From NCBI GenBank assembly GCA_029001845.1, contig JAREWP010000046.1, positions 1 through 32,098 of the forward strand: a stretch of 32,098 nt of DNA. Reading direction: 5' to 3'. Shown one piece after another: positions 14,563 through 23,527 of the stretch. The notes under the pieces are model-generated. The model was given only the letters and a program-made list of their open reading frames with translations, did no database searches and was not told where the DNA came from. The translations under genes and the position numbers were made by a program. The first letter of the stretch is position 1, and each line of letters opens with the position of its first letter. This stretch comes from Candidatus Magnetocorallium paracelense (lineage in GTDB: Bacteria > Nitrospirota > Thermodesulfovibrionia > Thermodesulfovibrionales > Magnetobacteriaceae).

Positions 14563-16596
14563 ATGTCCATTATAAAGACAGCAGAAAGGCTGGAGAGAGA
14601 AGAGAGAGGAGAGGTCAGGAATCTCCGACGATTTGAGCACTATATAGTCGGAGTTATTGCAGCTTCCTGGGCTCTCTTTCAACTGGCTTTGGCAGGTTTT
14701 CTTGTACTTGACAGCACAAAAACAAGAGCCATTCATCTTGCCTTTGCAATTTCCCTGCTCTATCTCATAACCCCCTGTTTCAAAAAAAAGAGGAGATTCT
14801 TTTCTTTCCTTTCGGGCCTTTCAGAAAGAGATAAAATACCGCTCATCGATTACATCCTTTCTCTACTCTCTGCAATAACTGCACTATATATCGTTTTTGA
14901 CTATGAAAACATCGCCTTAAGAGCCGGCATGGCGACCAATCGAGATATTATTCTTGGAATAGTTTTGGTGATTCTCCTGCTTGAGGCTGCAAGAAGAGTT
15001 ATCGGCCCCGCCCTTTCCATAATAGCAATCACATTTACAATCTACGCATTTCTCGGACCCCATATGCCCGATGTCCTTGCCTTTAAAGGCGTCTCTTTAA
15101 ATAAATATTTTAGTAACATTACGCTGTCCACTGAGGGCATATATGGAATTCCTATTGGAGTGTCGGCCTCTATAGTCTATTTATTTGTTCTCCTCGGCTC
15201 TCTTTTGGATAAAGCGGGAGCCGGTTTGTTTTTTACAAATCTTGCGCTCTCTCTGCTGGGTCGCTTTAAAGGCGGACCGGCAAAGGCGGCCGTCGTATCG
15301 AGCGGAGCAACCGGACTGGTATCGGGATCGAGCATAGCGAATATTGTTACAACAGGTCCATTTACAATACCATTGATGAAAAAAATTGGCTATCCTGCAA
15401 AAAAAGCAGCAGCCATAGAGGTGGCGTCCAGCACGGACGGCCAACTAATGCCGCCTATCATGGGAGCCGCCGCATTTATCATAGCGGAATATGTAAATGT
15501 CCCCTATCTTGAAGTCGTTAAGGCCGCCGCTGTTCCTGCTTTTGTTTCCTATTTCGGACTTTTTTGCATAACCCACCTGGAGGCTTCCAAGCTTGGGATT
15601 AAAGGACTGCCTAAAAATCTTTTACCGAATTTTTTTCATACGTTGATAAATGGAATCCACTACACCATTCCTCTTATTGCCTTGATATATGAACTTGTCA
15701 TACTCAGGCACTCTCCCGAACTTGCGGCTTTCAGGGCGATCTTATTAATTTTTCCGGTTATCTTTTATCAGGAAATAAGGAAAACCTTTTTCGGTGAAAT
15801 CAGCTTTAAGTCTGCACTTTCCAATGGAATAAGAATAATTTTTAGCGGCATCATACAGGGTTCAAAAAACATGATTCCCGTGGCCCTTGCATGTGCAACG
15901 GCCGGTATTATTGTCGGTGTCGTTAATATGGGAATCGGAGGGATGATTTCGATGATAGTCGAAAACCTTTCAGGCGGCGACATTTATCTCCTTTTAACAA
16001 TAACGGCTATCGCCAGCCTTCTGTTGGGAATGGGACTGCCCACAACAGCCACTTATATAGTGATGGCATCCTTAACTGCGCCGATTATAGTAGAACTGGG
16101 AGCTCTTTATGGTTTTATGATTCCTGTGATGTCCGCCCATCTTTTTTGTTTCTATTTTGGTATACTTGCTGACGACACCCCGCCTGTGGGACTTGCGGCA
16201 TATGCGGCATCGGCCATTGCCGAATCCAGGCCGATTCCGACAGGAATTCAGGGTTTTTTGTATGATATTAGAACATCTGTTATTGCATTTATGTTTGTCT
16301 TTAATCCGGATCTGATTCTCCATAATATTAATACATGGCCTCATGCAATGTTGATCTTTCTAATGGCGCTTACAGGTATGTCAGCATTCGAGTGTTTTGC
16401 CCAGGGATGGTGTTTAATAAAGAATAAGTGGTATGACATTCCCTTTTTCTTGATAACAGCATTTATTTTTTTCAATCCCGGCGCAATTGCGGATATCTTT
16501 AATATAGACAGTTCTTGGAAATACTATGTCTATATACTCGGTTTTGTTACATATGGATCTGTTTTGGGTATGCAAAAGTTGAGAACACCGACATAA
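14563..16596 (+). CDS. TRAP transporter fused permease (DctQM-type, TAXI partner)
   Basis: The 677-residue polytopic inner-membrane protein corresponds to the fused 4TM/12TM permease of TAXI-TRAP systems. It has a hydrophobic N-terminal DctQ-like part (to about residue 130), then DctM-like helices with SGATGLVSGSSIANIVTTG and the conserved GQLMPPIMGAAAFI, and later GMGLPTTATYIVMA and DDTPPVGLAAYA, which are the typical sodium/substrate-site helices. Transport is driven by an ion gradient, not by ATP. It is 43 bases downstream of the binding protein with AGCGGAG as weak ribosome-binding site, and both surely work together. The C terminus adds several more helices with no special motif. Confidence 0.93.
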   Translation: MSIIKTAERLEREERGEVRNLRRFEHYIVGVIAASWALFQLALAGFLVLDSTKTRAIHLAFAISLLYLITPCFKKKRRFFSFLSGLSERDKIPLIDYILSLLSAITALYIVFDYENIALRAGMATNRDIILGIVLVILLLEAARRVIGPALSIIAITFTIYAFLGPHMPDVLAFKGVSLNKYFSNITLSTEGIYGIPIGVSASIVYLFVLLGSLLDKAGAGLFFTNLALSLLGRFKGGPAKAAVVSSGATGLVSGSSIANIVTTGPFTIPLMKKIGYPAKKAAAIEVASSTDGQLMPPIMGAAAFIIAEYVNVPYLEVVKAAAVPAFVSYFGLFCITHLEASKLGIKGLPKNLLPNFFHTLINGIHYTIPLIALIYELVILRHSPELAAFRAILLIFPVIFYQEIRKTFFGEISFKSALSNGIRIIFSGIIQGSKNMIPVALACATAGIIVGVVNMGIGGMISMIVENLSGGDIYLLLTITAIASLLLGMGLPTTATYIVMASLTAPIIVELGALYGFMIPVMSAHLFCFYFGILADDTPPVGLAAYAASAIAESRPIPTGIQGFLYDIRTSVIAFMFVFNPDLILHNINTWPHAMLIFLMALTGMSAFECFAQGWCLIKNKWYDIPFFLITAFIFFNPGAIADIFNIDSSWKYYVYILGFVTYGSVLGMQKLRTPT

Positions 16597-16721
16597 GGTG
16601 AGAGGTGACTTCTGTAGAAATTTCTTATGCTGCACCAAGAAAATATCCGGCTTTGTTTTTTATAAGCAATGGAATTATAATAAAGAAGCTAATAAGTTGA
16701 AACAATCAACTTTATGTGACC

Positions 16722-17660
16722 ATGAAGGGAAAAAAGAATCAAACAGATTATGACAGCGGCTGGAAGGAAGTAATAGAGAACTATTTTGAAGATTTTGTGA
16801 ACTATTATTTTCCTGATGTTCATAGGGACATAGATTTTAATAGAGGAATAGAATTTTTGGATAAGGAGTTCAACAAGATAGTCAAAGAGTCTGAAGAGAA
16901 GAAAAGGTATACGGACAAACTGGTTAAGGTGTACCTTAAAACTGGAGAAGAGAAATGGCTATTGATCCACATAGAGGTGCAGGGAGCATATGAGGAAGGA
17001 TTTGAACTGAGGCTGTATGTATACAATTATAGAATTTACGATAGATATAAAAAGGAGGTAATAACCCTTGTAATATTGACAGATGAAGATGAAGAGTATC
17101 GTCCTGAAGTATATGAGGTAAAGAGGTGGGGTTTTGAGCTCAGGTGCAGATTTCCCGTGATAAAGCTTATAGATTACAAAGACAGGATAGAGTTAAAGGA
17201 TACAAAGAACCCCTTTGAAGTTATAACATACGCCCATTTAAAAAATCTGGAAACAAAAAGGGATGGAGAAAAAAGGTTATTCAGCAAGATAACAATAGTT
17301 AAGTCGCTCTATGGACTGGGATATAGTAAAGAAGATATACTGAATTTATATAGGTTCATAGACTGGATAATGGGTTTACCGGAAGAATTGTCAAGAAAAT
17401 TCCATGAGGAAATAACAAAATATGAGGAGGAGAGAAAGATGCCATTTATAACGACAGCAGAAAGAATCGGAATGAAAAAGGGAATGAAAAAGGGAATGGA
17501 AAAGGGAATGGAAAAGGGAATGGAAAAAGGAAAAGGAGAAGACATAGTAAAGTTGTACAAAAGAGCAAATATGCAACCTGAGAGTATCGCCGATATATTA
17601 GAGCTTGACATAAACTTTGTCAAAAATATTTTAAAAGAGAAATGTCTTTACAGAGCTTAA
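16722..17660 (+). CDS. Rpn family PD-(D/E)XK nuclease / putative transposase-like protein
   Basis: The 312-residue protein (from the ATG at 16722; a GTG two codons upstream is possible) matches the Rpn/YhgA-like group linked to RecA-independent recombination. The N-terminal half carries the nuclease core: RYTDKLVKVYL (Asp65) and WLLIHIEVQG (Glu85, Gln87, where Lys is usual in other PD-(D/E)XK enzymes). The C-terminal part has the typical GMKKGMEKG low-complexity repeats, then a short helical tail. The repeats come from five 12-base units at 17469-17528. A small hairpin (16694-16712) precedes the start. Base use is A-rich compared with the neighbours. Such genes are often multicopy; activity here is unproven. 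Confidence 0.85.
   Translation: MKGKKNQTDYDSGWKEVIENYFEDFVNYYFPDVHRDIDFNRGIEFLDKEFNKIVKESEEKKRYTDKLVKVYLKTGEEKWLLIHIEVQGAYEEGFELRLYVYNYRIYDRYKKEVITLVILTDEDEEYRPEVYEVKRWGFELRCRFPVIKLIDYKDRIELKDTKNPFEVITYAHLKNLETKRDGEKRLFSKITIVKSLYGLGYSKEDILNLYRFIDWIMGLPEELSRKFHEEITKYEEERKMPFITTAERIGMKKGMKKGMEKGMEKGMEKGKGEDIVKLYKRANMQPESIADILELDINFVKNILKEKCLYRA
17469..17528 (+). repeat. Five tandem 12-bp units inside the Rpn gene
   Basis: Units GGAATGAAAAAG (twice) then GGAATGGAAAAG or near-identical (three times), in frame and encoding G-M-K/E-K. Copy-number change would keep the frame because each unit is 12 bases. Confidence 0.9.
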
Positions 17661-17840
17661 AGAAGTCTTGGATATTTTCAAATTTTCATTCAAAAAAATA
17701 AACCAACGAAATAAGGTTTGACTTTTTATTAAGTCATAATTTTTGTGGTCAAAAGAACACTTTTTATCGAAACATCTTTTCCTTAATCTTAGCACTCGAT
17801 CTTCAACTTTAATACCTGGTTTCTCAAAGAGGAGAAAACG

Positions 17841-20009
17841 ATGTCTGACAGTTTATACATAATCACAAAAGACGTTAACAGCGGGAAATCCGTAGTTTCC
17901 CTGGGTTTAATGGATTTGTTGCAAAGAAATATTTGTAGAGTAGGTTTTTTTCGTCCTTTAATAGATGACGAGTTCAACAGTAGAGATCACGACATCGAGC
18001 TGATATCGAAATGGTGTAATATTGATCTCGGTCACGATGAGATGTACGGCATTGGAATGAAAAAGGCAAAAGAGCTCTTTTCAAAGGGAAAAACAGATGA
18101 AATCACTGAAAGTATCTTAAAAAAGTATAAAAACCTGGAAGATCATTACGACTTTATATTATGCGAAGGAACAGATTATACAGGTTCTGCAAACACTTTT
18201 GAATTCAACTTTAACGCAAACACGGCGATGAATCTGGGATGCCCGGTGCTTTTGGTGACGAGCGGTTATCGGCAATCCGTTGACAATGTAGTTCAATCGA
18301 CTGAAATGGCTGTCCTCTCTTTACAAAATGAAGGATGCGACATCACCGCCGTTATTGTAAACAGAATCGACCCCGATAAAGCGGAAGAGATTGTAAATAT
18401 TTTAAAATCCGGAAAATATCTTGAAGGAATTTCAGTTTACACGATACCTGAATATGCTTATCTGAATATGCCCATCGTCGGTGATGTTGCAGATATGCTG
18501 AAAGCAGATATTATAAGCGGAAATGAACGCCTCTCTCACAAAATAAAACATATCATGATTGCAGACATGAGAGTGGAAAACTTCCTGAAGCAATTAAAGG
18601 ATGACTCCTTAATTATCACGGCAGGAGACAGAGTAGATATTTTACTGGTCAGTCTGATAACCGATTTGTCGTCCCTTTCAAAAAACATATCAGGAATCCT
18701 TTTAACAGGAGGAGTTAAGCCTGCCAACGATATTTTAACATTAATAAACAGTTCAGGCAGACAAATTCCGATTCTCGGTGCGAATGAAGAGACAGCCTCT
18801 GTATATAAACATTTCACCGGATTGATCGCCAGAATAATGTCCTACGACACGAAAAAAATAACAAAAGCCATATCTATATTCGAAAAAAATGTAGACCTGA
18901 GCGATCTGGAACAGAAGGTAATTACAAAGGAGACGACAATCGTTACACCCAAGATGTTTGAATTTGAGATAATCCATAAAGCAAAAAAATACTTGCAACA
19001 TATTGTTCTGCCTGAAGGAGAGGATGATAGAATTTTGAAAGCGGCAGAGATCCTTCTGCAAAGAAAGGTTGTGCAAATCACGCTCCTTGGCAATAAAGAT
19101 CGAATTTTAAATAAAGCCGGAGAGATGGAACTGGAACTGGAGGATGCAAACATCGTCGATCCGTGGAAGTCTAATTTTCTTGACGAATATATCCGCACCT
19201 ATTATGATTTGAGAAAGCATAAAGGAATAAGTGAAGAGTTTGCAAGAGATATTATGACTGATGTGAGTTATTTCGGCACAATGATGCTTTATAAAGGAGA
19301 CGCCGACGGAATGGTGTCCGGAGCTGTACATACAACTGGAGATACAATAAGGCCTGCATTCGAATTCATTAAGACCAAAGAGAATGTTTCTATCATATCC
19401 AGTGTCTTTTTTATGTGTCTTCAGGATAGAGTTCTCGTCTATGGAGACTGTGCCGTAAACCCGAAACCCGATTCACAACAGCTTGCAGAAATTGCCCTAA
19501 GTTCCGCTCAAACGGCAATGAATTTCTCCATAGCCCCAAAAGTGGCGATGTTGTCATACTCTACAGGAGAATCGGGGAAAGGGGAAGAGGTCGAGAGAGT
19601 CAGAGAAGCTGCCGAAATTGCCAGAGAAAAGGCCGGGAAAATATTCCCTGATTTAAAGATAGAAGGCCCGATTCAATATGATGCGGCAGTGGACCCCGAT
19701 GTCGCTAAAACAAAAATGCCTGAAAGCGAAGTGGCGGGCAGGGCCACAGTATTTATCTTTCCTGATCTAAACACAGGAAATAACACATACAAGGCAGTAC
19801 AGAGATCGGCCGGAGCTGTTGCCATAGGCCCGATATTGCAAGGTCTCAACGCACCTGTCAATGACCTGAGCAGGGGATGTACGGTGCCTGACATTGTAAA
19901 TACTGTCGCCATAACAGCCATCCAGGCACAGGCCGAAAGGGGTTTCATTCACGATGAAGTGAAAAGAAGAAATGACCCCAATGTCTGCCTGACCCCTTTT
20001 AATAAATAA
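17841..20009 (+). CDS. pta: Phosphate acetyltransferase, long form
   Basis: Pta converts acetyl-CoA and phosphate to acetyl phosphate in fermentative or acetate metabolism. The 722 residues match the long (class II) form: a BioD-like P-loop domain at the N terminus (TKDVNSGKS, residues 9-17), a DRTGG-type regulatory domain (about 210-330, with LLTGGVKPA) and the catalytic PTA domain from about 385 (LPEGEDDRILKAAEILL; SYSTGESGKG; YDAAVDPDVAKTKMP; the C-terminal GPILQGLNAPVNDLSRGC). A good AGAGGAG precedes the ATG. No acetate kinase gene lies next to it in this window, which is unusual since ackA and pta are often adjacent; ackA could be elsewhere. Confidence 0.95.
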   Translation: MSDSLYIITKDVNSGKSVVSLGLMDLLQRNICRVGFFRPLIDDEFNSRDHDIELISKWCNIDLGHDEMYGIGMKKAKELFSKGKTDEITESILKKYKNLEDHYDFILCEGTDYTGSANTFEFNFNANTAMNLGCPVLLVTSGYRQSVDNVVQSTEMAVLSLQNEGCDITAVIVNRIDPDKAEEIVNILKSGKYLEGISVYTIPEYAYLNMPIVGDVADMLKADIISGNERLSHKIKHIMIADMRVENFLKQLKDDSLIITAGDRVDILLVSLITDLSSLSKNISGILLTGGVKPANDILTLINSSGRQIPILGANEETASVYKHFTGLIARIMSYDTKKITKAISIFEKNVDLSDLEQKVITKETTIVTPKMFEFEIIHKAKKYLQHIVLPEGEDDRILKAAEILLQRKVVQITLLGNKDRILNKAGEMELELEDANIVDPWKSNFLDEYIRTYYDLRKHKGISEEFARDIMTDVSYFGTMMLYKGDADGMVSGAVHTTGDTIRPAFEFIKTKENVSIISSVFFMCLQDRVLVYGDCAVNPKPDSQQLAEIALSSAQTAMNFSIAPKVAMLSYSTGESGKGEEVERVREAAEIAREKAGKIFPDLKIEGPIQYDAAVDPDVAKTKMPESEVAGRATVFIFPDLNTGNNTYKAVQRSAGAVAIGPILQGLNAPVNDLSRGCTVPDIVNTVAITAIQAQAERGFIHDEVKRRNDPNVCLTPFNK

Positions 20010-20036
20010 GGCTCCACTATAATATAAAACTATTTT

Positions 20037-20399
20037 TGTAACTGTTCACAGAGTTCAGAGACCAGTGATCTGTTAAAAAAAATTTGCCTGATTTTTCATG
20101 CTAAGGGTCTGCGCAAAAATAAATTACCCTCTTTGCATTTCATACTCATATCATCTTCGACTGAATTTCAATCGCAAAATGCTCAAAAGAGCTCTGCTAT
20201 TCCTCCGCTTTTGCTCAATCAGTTCAGCCGAATATGATACAATTATGAACGCCAACAGACCAATTTATTTTTTCGCAGACCCTAAGAACTCCTAATAAAG
20301 GGTGGAAATACCAATTATGCCAGTAAAATTCAATAAAAAAAGTCCCATTTATTTTACTTTCAACTGACCTCTGATCTCAGATCACAGTTAACAGTTACC
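20037..20399. repeat. Dispersed repeat copy with inverted ends, interrupted by another element
   Basis: The left end GTAACTGTTCACAGAGTTCA and the right end CAGTTAACAGTTACC are inverted relative to each other. The stretch 20297-20352 (AAAGGGTGGAAAT...AAAAAAAGTCCCATTTA) matches 30034-30088 nearly base for base, so this is a second copy of the 29965 repeat but about 190 bases longer. The extra length corresponds to the element at 20100-20286. Confidence 0.75.
20100..20286. repeat. 187-bp inverted-repeat element nested in a larger repeat
   Basis: Arms GCTAAGGGTCTGCGCAAAAA (from 20100) and TTTTTTCGCAGACCCTAAG (to 20286) are near-perfect complements over about 24 bases. The related repeat at 29965-30090 lacks this sequence at the equivalent place, as expected for an insertion. 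It contains no convincing gene. Confidence 0.7.
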
Positions 20400-20558
20400 T
20401 TATTTTTTTTACAATTCAGAGGTAAAAGAACGGCAGGCTCGATGGTGCAAAGTTTTTGCTCCTCATGCATGACTATTTGACTATTGTAATTCAACCTGCC
20501 ATTGTGTTATATTTTCAGTTATTTCTAAGTTTAATTCCCCTTATCTTAAATATTTCCA

Positions 20559-21833
20559 ATGATTACAATAAAGAAATTATGTAAAGTATTAATAGTCGTT
20601 TCCATTTTATTCCTCATCGACTCCATTACCGTAAAAAAAGCTTTTTCCTCCAATCTCTCGTTTACATCAAAGTCATACATACAATTCGATGAAGACGGGC
20701 TGGATGAGAACCAGACGAAATTTAGCGAGTACATGGATCTGGAACTCTATAATCTATATGAAAACAGAGTAAGTTTCCATGTCAGCGGATGGTTTCGTGC
20801 GAATATGATAAATTTCGATGAAGACAGACGAGAGGACGAACGAGAAAAAGACGAGCTAACCTATGCATATATTAAATATAAACCGGTGGCGGACAAATCC
20901 CTTTATTTCCGCCTGGGAAGACAGTATATCTTCGGCGGAGTCGCTTCGGAGCATTTGGATGGAATCGCAACAGGGATGGATTTTACGGAATATAACGGAA
21001 TATCGCTGTACGGAGGGTTTCCTGTAGAAACCGAGGATGATGGCAGAGGAGCAGATTACCTCTATGGCGGCAGAATATTTCAAAGAATAGACAGAAAAGC
21101 CGAACTGGGAGTTTCCTATTTAAAAGAGGTTAACAGAGGCAGTTCCTTTAGGGAAGAAGCAGGTGTGGATATCTGGCTCATGCCCACAGGATACTTTGAA
21201 ATACAGGCTCAATCCTTTTACAACAGCCTTGAAAACGCCTGGATAGAACATACATGTACTGTAAGATCCGATGCTTTGGACACAATTGTCTTAACAGCCT
21301 TTTTCTCTTATATCGATTATGAAGGAACCTTTTACGGTGAAACGACAAGCGCCTTTTCAGACTTACTGATGCCCGATGACGAAGATTCTGTCAGAGCAGG
21401 GGGCTCTGTAGAGAAGAGCTTATTTAATGACAGGTTAACAGTTCTGTTCGATTATACGAATTACTCCTTTCATGACTCTGAAGACGCCGATTACTACGGC
21501 CTGAAACTTCGCTTAAACATTTGGGGGGCAAGACTGGGCGCTTCTGTCTACAGGATGGACGGAGAGACCGGCAGGCTTAAATATATCCAGTCCAGGGCGT
21601 ATGCTATTAAATCATACAATAAATCCGATATTTCCCTTGAAGTCTTTAGCGTTAATTACGACGAACCTTACAATGGGTTAAGAACTGCATACTCCTTTAA
21701 CAGTACAATGGGCTATAATATTACCGATAATATCAGAACTGAAGGATATGTGGATTACTCCAAAACGCCCGATTTATCTCATAATGTAAAGGCGATTGTA
21801 AAACTCATCTATAATCTGGACAGGGAAATCTGA
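20559..21833 (+). CDS. Outer-membrane beta-barrel (porin-like) protein of a cytochrome conduit
   Basis: The 424-residue protein starts with a signal peptide (KK, hydrophobic core to about residue 20, cleavage near AFSS). The mature part alternates short polar and aromatic strands, for example LYFRLGRQYIFGG, AELGVSYLKEV, DRLTVLFDYTNYSF and a final AIVKLIYNLDREI, and has acidic loops (DEDRREDEREKDE), which is the pattern of an outer-membrane barrel. Its stop overlaps the start of the periplasmic pentaheme cytochrome (TGATG), and a lipoprotein cytochrome follows, so it probably forms the sheath of a porin-cytochrome complex as in MtrB- or ExtB-type systems. No specific family was recognised by sequence. 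The protein is well formed; function is inferred from context. Confidence 0.75.
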   Translation: MITIKKLCKVLIVVSILFLIDSITVKKAFSSNLSFTSKSYIQFDEDGLDENQTKFSEYMDLELYNLYENRVSFHVSGWFRANMINFDEDRREDEREKDELTYAYIKYKPVADKSLYFRLGRQYIFGGVASEHLDGIATGMDFTEYNGISLYGGFPVETEDDGRGADYLYGGRIFQRIDRKAELGVSYLKEVNRGSSFREEAGVDIWLMPTGYFEIQAQSFYNSLENAWIEHTCTVRSDALDTIVLTAFFSYIDYEGTFYGETTSAFSDLLMPDDEDSVRAGGSVEKSLFNDRLTVLFDYTNYSFHDSEDADYYGLKLRLNIWGARLGASVYRMDGETGRLKYIQSRAYAIKSYNKSDISLEVFSVNYDEPYNGLRTAYSFNSTMGYNITDNIRTEGYVDYSKTPDLSHNVKAIVKLIYNLDREI

Positions 21834-22297
21834 TGAACTATCGACTGAAACAATTATTTCTACCAATAATATTGCTCTTTTTGATAATACCATGCTTTGT
21901 TCAGGCTGAAAATGTAACGATACCGGACACCCATCCCTATGAGGTAACTGAAAAACCGGAGTGTAAGGAGTGCCACACTGATGACACGGGAGTATCATTA
22001 AAACCGATCGGAACATTTTCCCACAGTATGGACTGGCATAAAAGGCACAAGTTTCATGCATCGGAAAACGATCGCCTCTGCCGTTCCTGTCACAGAGTTT
22101 CCTTTTGTACTGACTGCCATTCATATAAAGAAGAAATGAGACCCAGCCTGAAATATTCAGGCTCTTCGGAACGATGGCTTCCTCACAGAGGAGATTATCT
22201 CTATCAACACCGTATAGACGGAAGAATCGATCCGGCCAAGTGTTTTAGATGTCACGGCAGACAAAACAACCAGAGGTGCAAAAGATGCCACAAATAA
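21833..22297 (+). CDS. Small periplasmic pentaheme c-type cytochrome
   Basis: The 154-residue protein has a signal peptide (cleavage after VQA, residue 25) and five CxxCH heme motifs (Cys44, 83, 92, 137 and 149). Additional His residues (HPYEV, FSHSMDWHKRHKFH, PHRGDYLYQH) could supply distal ligands for bis-His hemes. The dense packing of five hemes in about 130 residues implies an electron-wire function. It starts on the last base of the barrel gene stop, and the lipoprotein cytochrome starts inside its 3' end, so the three are translationally coupled. The most likely role is carrying electrons through or up to the outer-membrane barrel; the redox partner is unknown. Confidence 0.88.
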   Translation: MNYRLKQLFLPIILLFLIIPCFVQAENVTIPDTHPYEVTEKPECKECHTDDTGVSLKPIGTFSHSMDWHKRHKFHASENDRLCRSCHRVSFCTDCHSYKEEMRPSLKYSGSSERWLPHRGDYLYQHRIDGRIDPAKCFRCHGRQNNQRCKRCHK

Positions 22298-22974
22298 GGA
22301 CTTATAGTTTTCTTTTATATACCTTTATCCTTTTTGCCCTTTGTGCATGCGGGAGCGGTTCCGGCTCAAGCGACACATTCGAACCGGAATCAGGGCACCC
22401 CCTCACATGGTCCGACCCGTCTTCAGCCGGCGCTGCCGATTTCCACGGCACGGCAGTCAAGTCCGAATCCAATGACGCAGAACTATTGGATACAAGTACG
22501 GGAGAAGCTCTCTTTTCGGATAATTGCGCAGTCTGTCACGGAGACGACGGCAGCGGCGGCATAGGTCCCGACATCAGGGGTGTAACAGCCGATGAAATTG
22601 AAAACGCAGTGAACACAGTAACATTAATGTCAGGTTTCTCTTTCCTTGAAGAAAACGATCTCATCTCCCTTTCGGACTTTCTGGCAATTCAGGAAGACGA
22701 CGCCGAAACAGATGTGGAGGAACTTAATACCGCCTCCTGCACGGAATGTCACGGAGACGATTTGAATGGAGGAATTTCAGGAGTAAGCTGTTATGCCTGT
22801 CATAGCGGCCCCGGCGGTATTGCCGGCCATCCCGATGGCTGGGCATCAAAGAGCAGTGATACTTTTCATGGCAACTATGCAAATAACTTCAAAATTGCCT
22901 GCACTGCCTGCCATGGTGATGATTACACCGGCGACCTGGGTCCGAGCTGTTTTACCTGTCACGATTCGATATAA
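22285..22974 (+). CDS. Lipoprotein pentaheme c-type cytochrome
   Basis: I chose the ATG at 22285, because AGAGGTG sits at the right distance and the product then begins with a proper lipoprotein signal (hydrophobic segment, LCAC lipobox, Cys22). A GTG 12 codons upstream would add charged residues before it. The mature 208 residues open with an acidic, Ser/Gly-rich linker, then a class I-like monoheme domain (LFSDNCAVCHGDDGSGGIG, with a Met-rich LMSGF segment) and a C-terminal part with four more CxxCH sites (CTECH, CYACH, CTACH, CFTCH). It is probably anchored in the outer membrane, facing out or in, and completes a barrel/periplasmic/lipoprotein trio of the extracellular-electron-transfer type. 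Confidence 0.85.
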   Translation: MPQIRTYSFLLYTFILFALCACGSGSGSSDTFEPESGHPLTWSDPSSAGAADFHGTAVKSESNDAELLDTSTGEALFSDNCAVCHGDDGSGGIGPDIRGVTADEIENAVNTVTLMSGFSFLEENDLISLSDFLAIQEDDAETDVEELNTASCTECHGDDLNGGISGVSCYACHSGPGGIAGHPDGWASKSSDTFHGNYANNFKIACTACHGDDYTGDLGPSCFTCHDSI

Positions 22975-23060
22975 AAGTTAATAAATAAACAAATATTGTA
23001 AACCTTTATCTCCCCTATTGAGAAAAAGAGAAAAGAGGGGTTAGTTATCCATTTCACAAT

Positions 23061-23495
23061 ATGAGAACAAAATACTTCACTCTTATTTTATTAAGCTCAA
23101 TCCTATTCACCTTACCCTCTTGCGCTAAAAAGAAGCTGACTCCGACTCCCTTTGAAGCAAGGATAGGAAATACGTCGGTGAGTGTTATGCAGGAATTCAA
23201 GGACGCCTATGAAGACAGAGATATTTCTGAAATGAGAAGACTCTCGACATCGGACGGATTCAGGCAGATAAGTGTTCTAATGAAGGACTTTGACATAGCC
23301 GAACTCGATCTCAACCCCAAATGGCTAGACATAAAGGACAAGGAAATCCTTCTCTACATGTCATGGAAAGGAAAGTGGATAAAAAACAACGACACTACAA
23401 ATGAGAGAGGCCTTGCTCTTTTCATATTAAAAAGAGACAGTATGCGTCTTGATCAGGTTATGAGATCAAGCCCCTTCATCTATCCTCTGGATTAA
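23061..23495 (+). CDS. Small lipoprotein, possibly NTF2-like fold
   Basis: The 144-residue protein has a signal with LPSC lipobox (Cys21 region), so it should be lipidated. The mature part contains a helix-rich start (MQEFKDAYEDRDISEMRRL) and then beta strands (KEILLYMSWKGKWI, LALFILKR), as in NTF2/SnoaL-like domains; this is a weak structural guess. It lies 87 bases after the cytochrome trio on the same strand and may be part of the same transcript. No catalytic residues can be named. Confidence 0.6.
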   Translation: MRTKYFTLILLSSILFTLPSCAKKKLTPTPFEARIGNTSVSVMQEFKDAYEDRDISEMRRLSTSDGFRQISVLMKDFDIAELDLNPKWLDIKDKEILLYMSWKGKWIKNNDTTNERGLALFILKRDSMRLDQVMRSSPFIYPLD

Positions 23496-23527
23496 GAGCT
23501 GTACAATTGATTAAGAGCTGTACAATT
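23491..23527 (+). repeat. Two tandem copies of an 18-bp sequence at a stop codon
   Basis: ATTAAGAGCTGTACAATT occurs at 23491-23508 and again at 23510-23527, one base apart. The first copy contains the lipoprotein stop codon, so the duplication extended the 3' UTR only. Confidence 0.9.

Larger units (their letters stand above)
20010..20558. other. Gene-free interval with nested inverted repeats
   Basis: Occupied mostly by a dispersed repeat copy (20037-20399) with a second inverted-repeat element inside it (20100-20286). The rest (20400-20558) is AT-rich leader of the outer-membrane gene; TTGTAA (20484) and TTATAT (20507) with a 17-base spacer could be its promoter, a weak call. Confidence 0.7.

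Noticed and set aside
17841-20009. A BioD or other cofactor-synthesis enzyme from the P-loop N terminus
   Set aside because: The P-loop part is the normal N-terminal domain of long Pta proteins and is followed by DRTGG-like and PTA domains in one frame.
20098-20295. A 65-codon open frame between pta and the barrel gene
   Set aside because: It is spanned by the arms of an inverted-repeat element, and the product has no coding character or ribosome-binding site.
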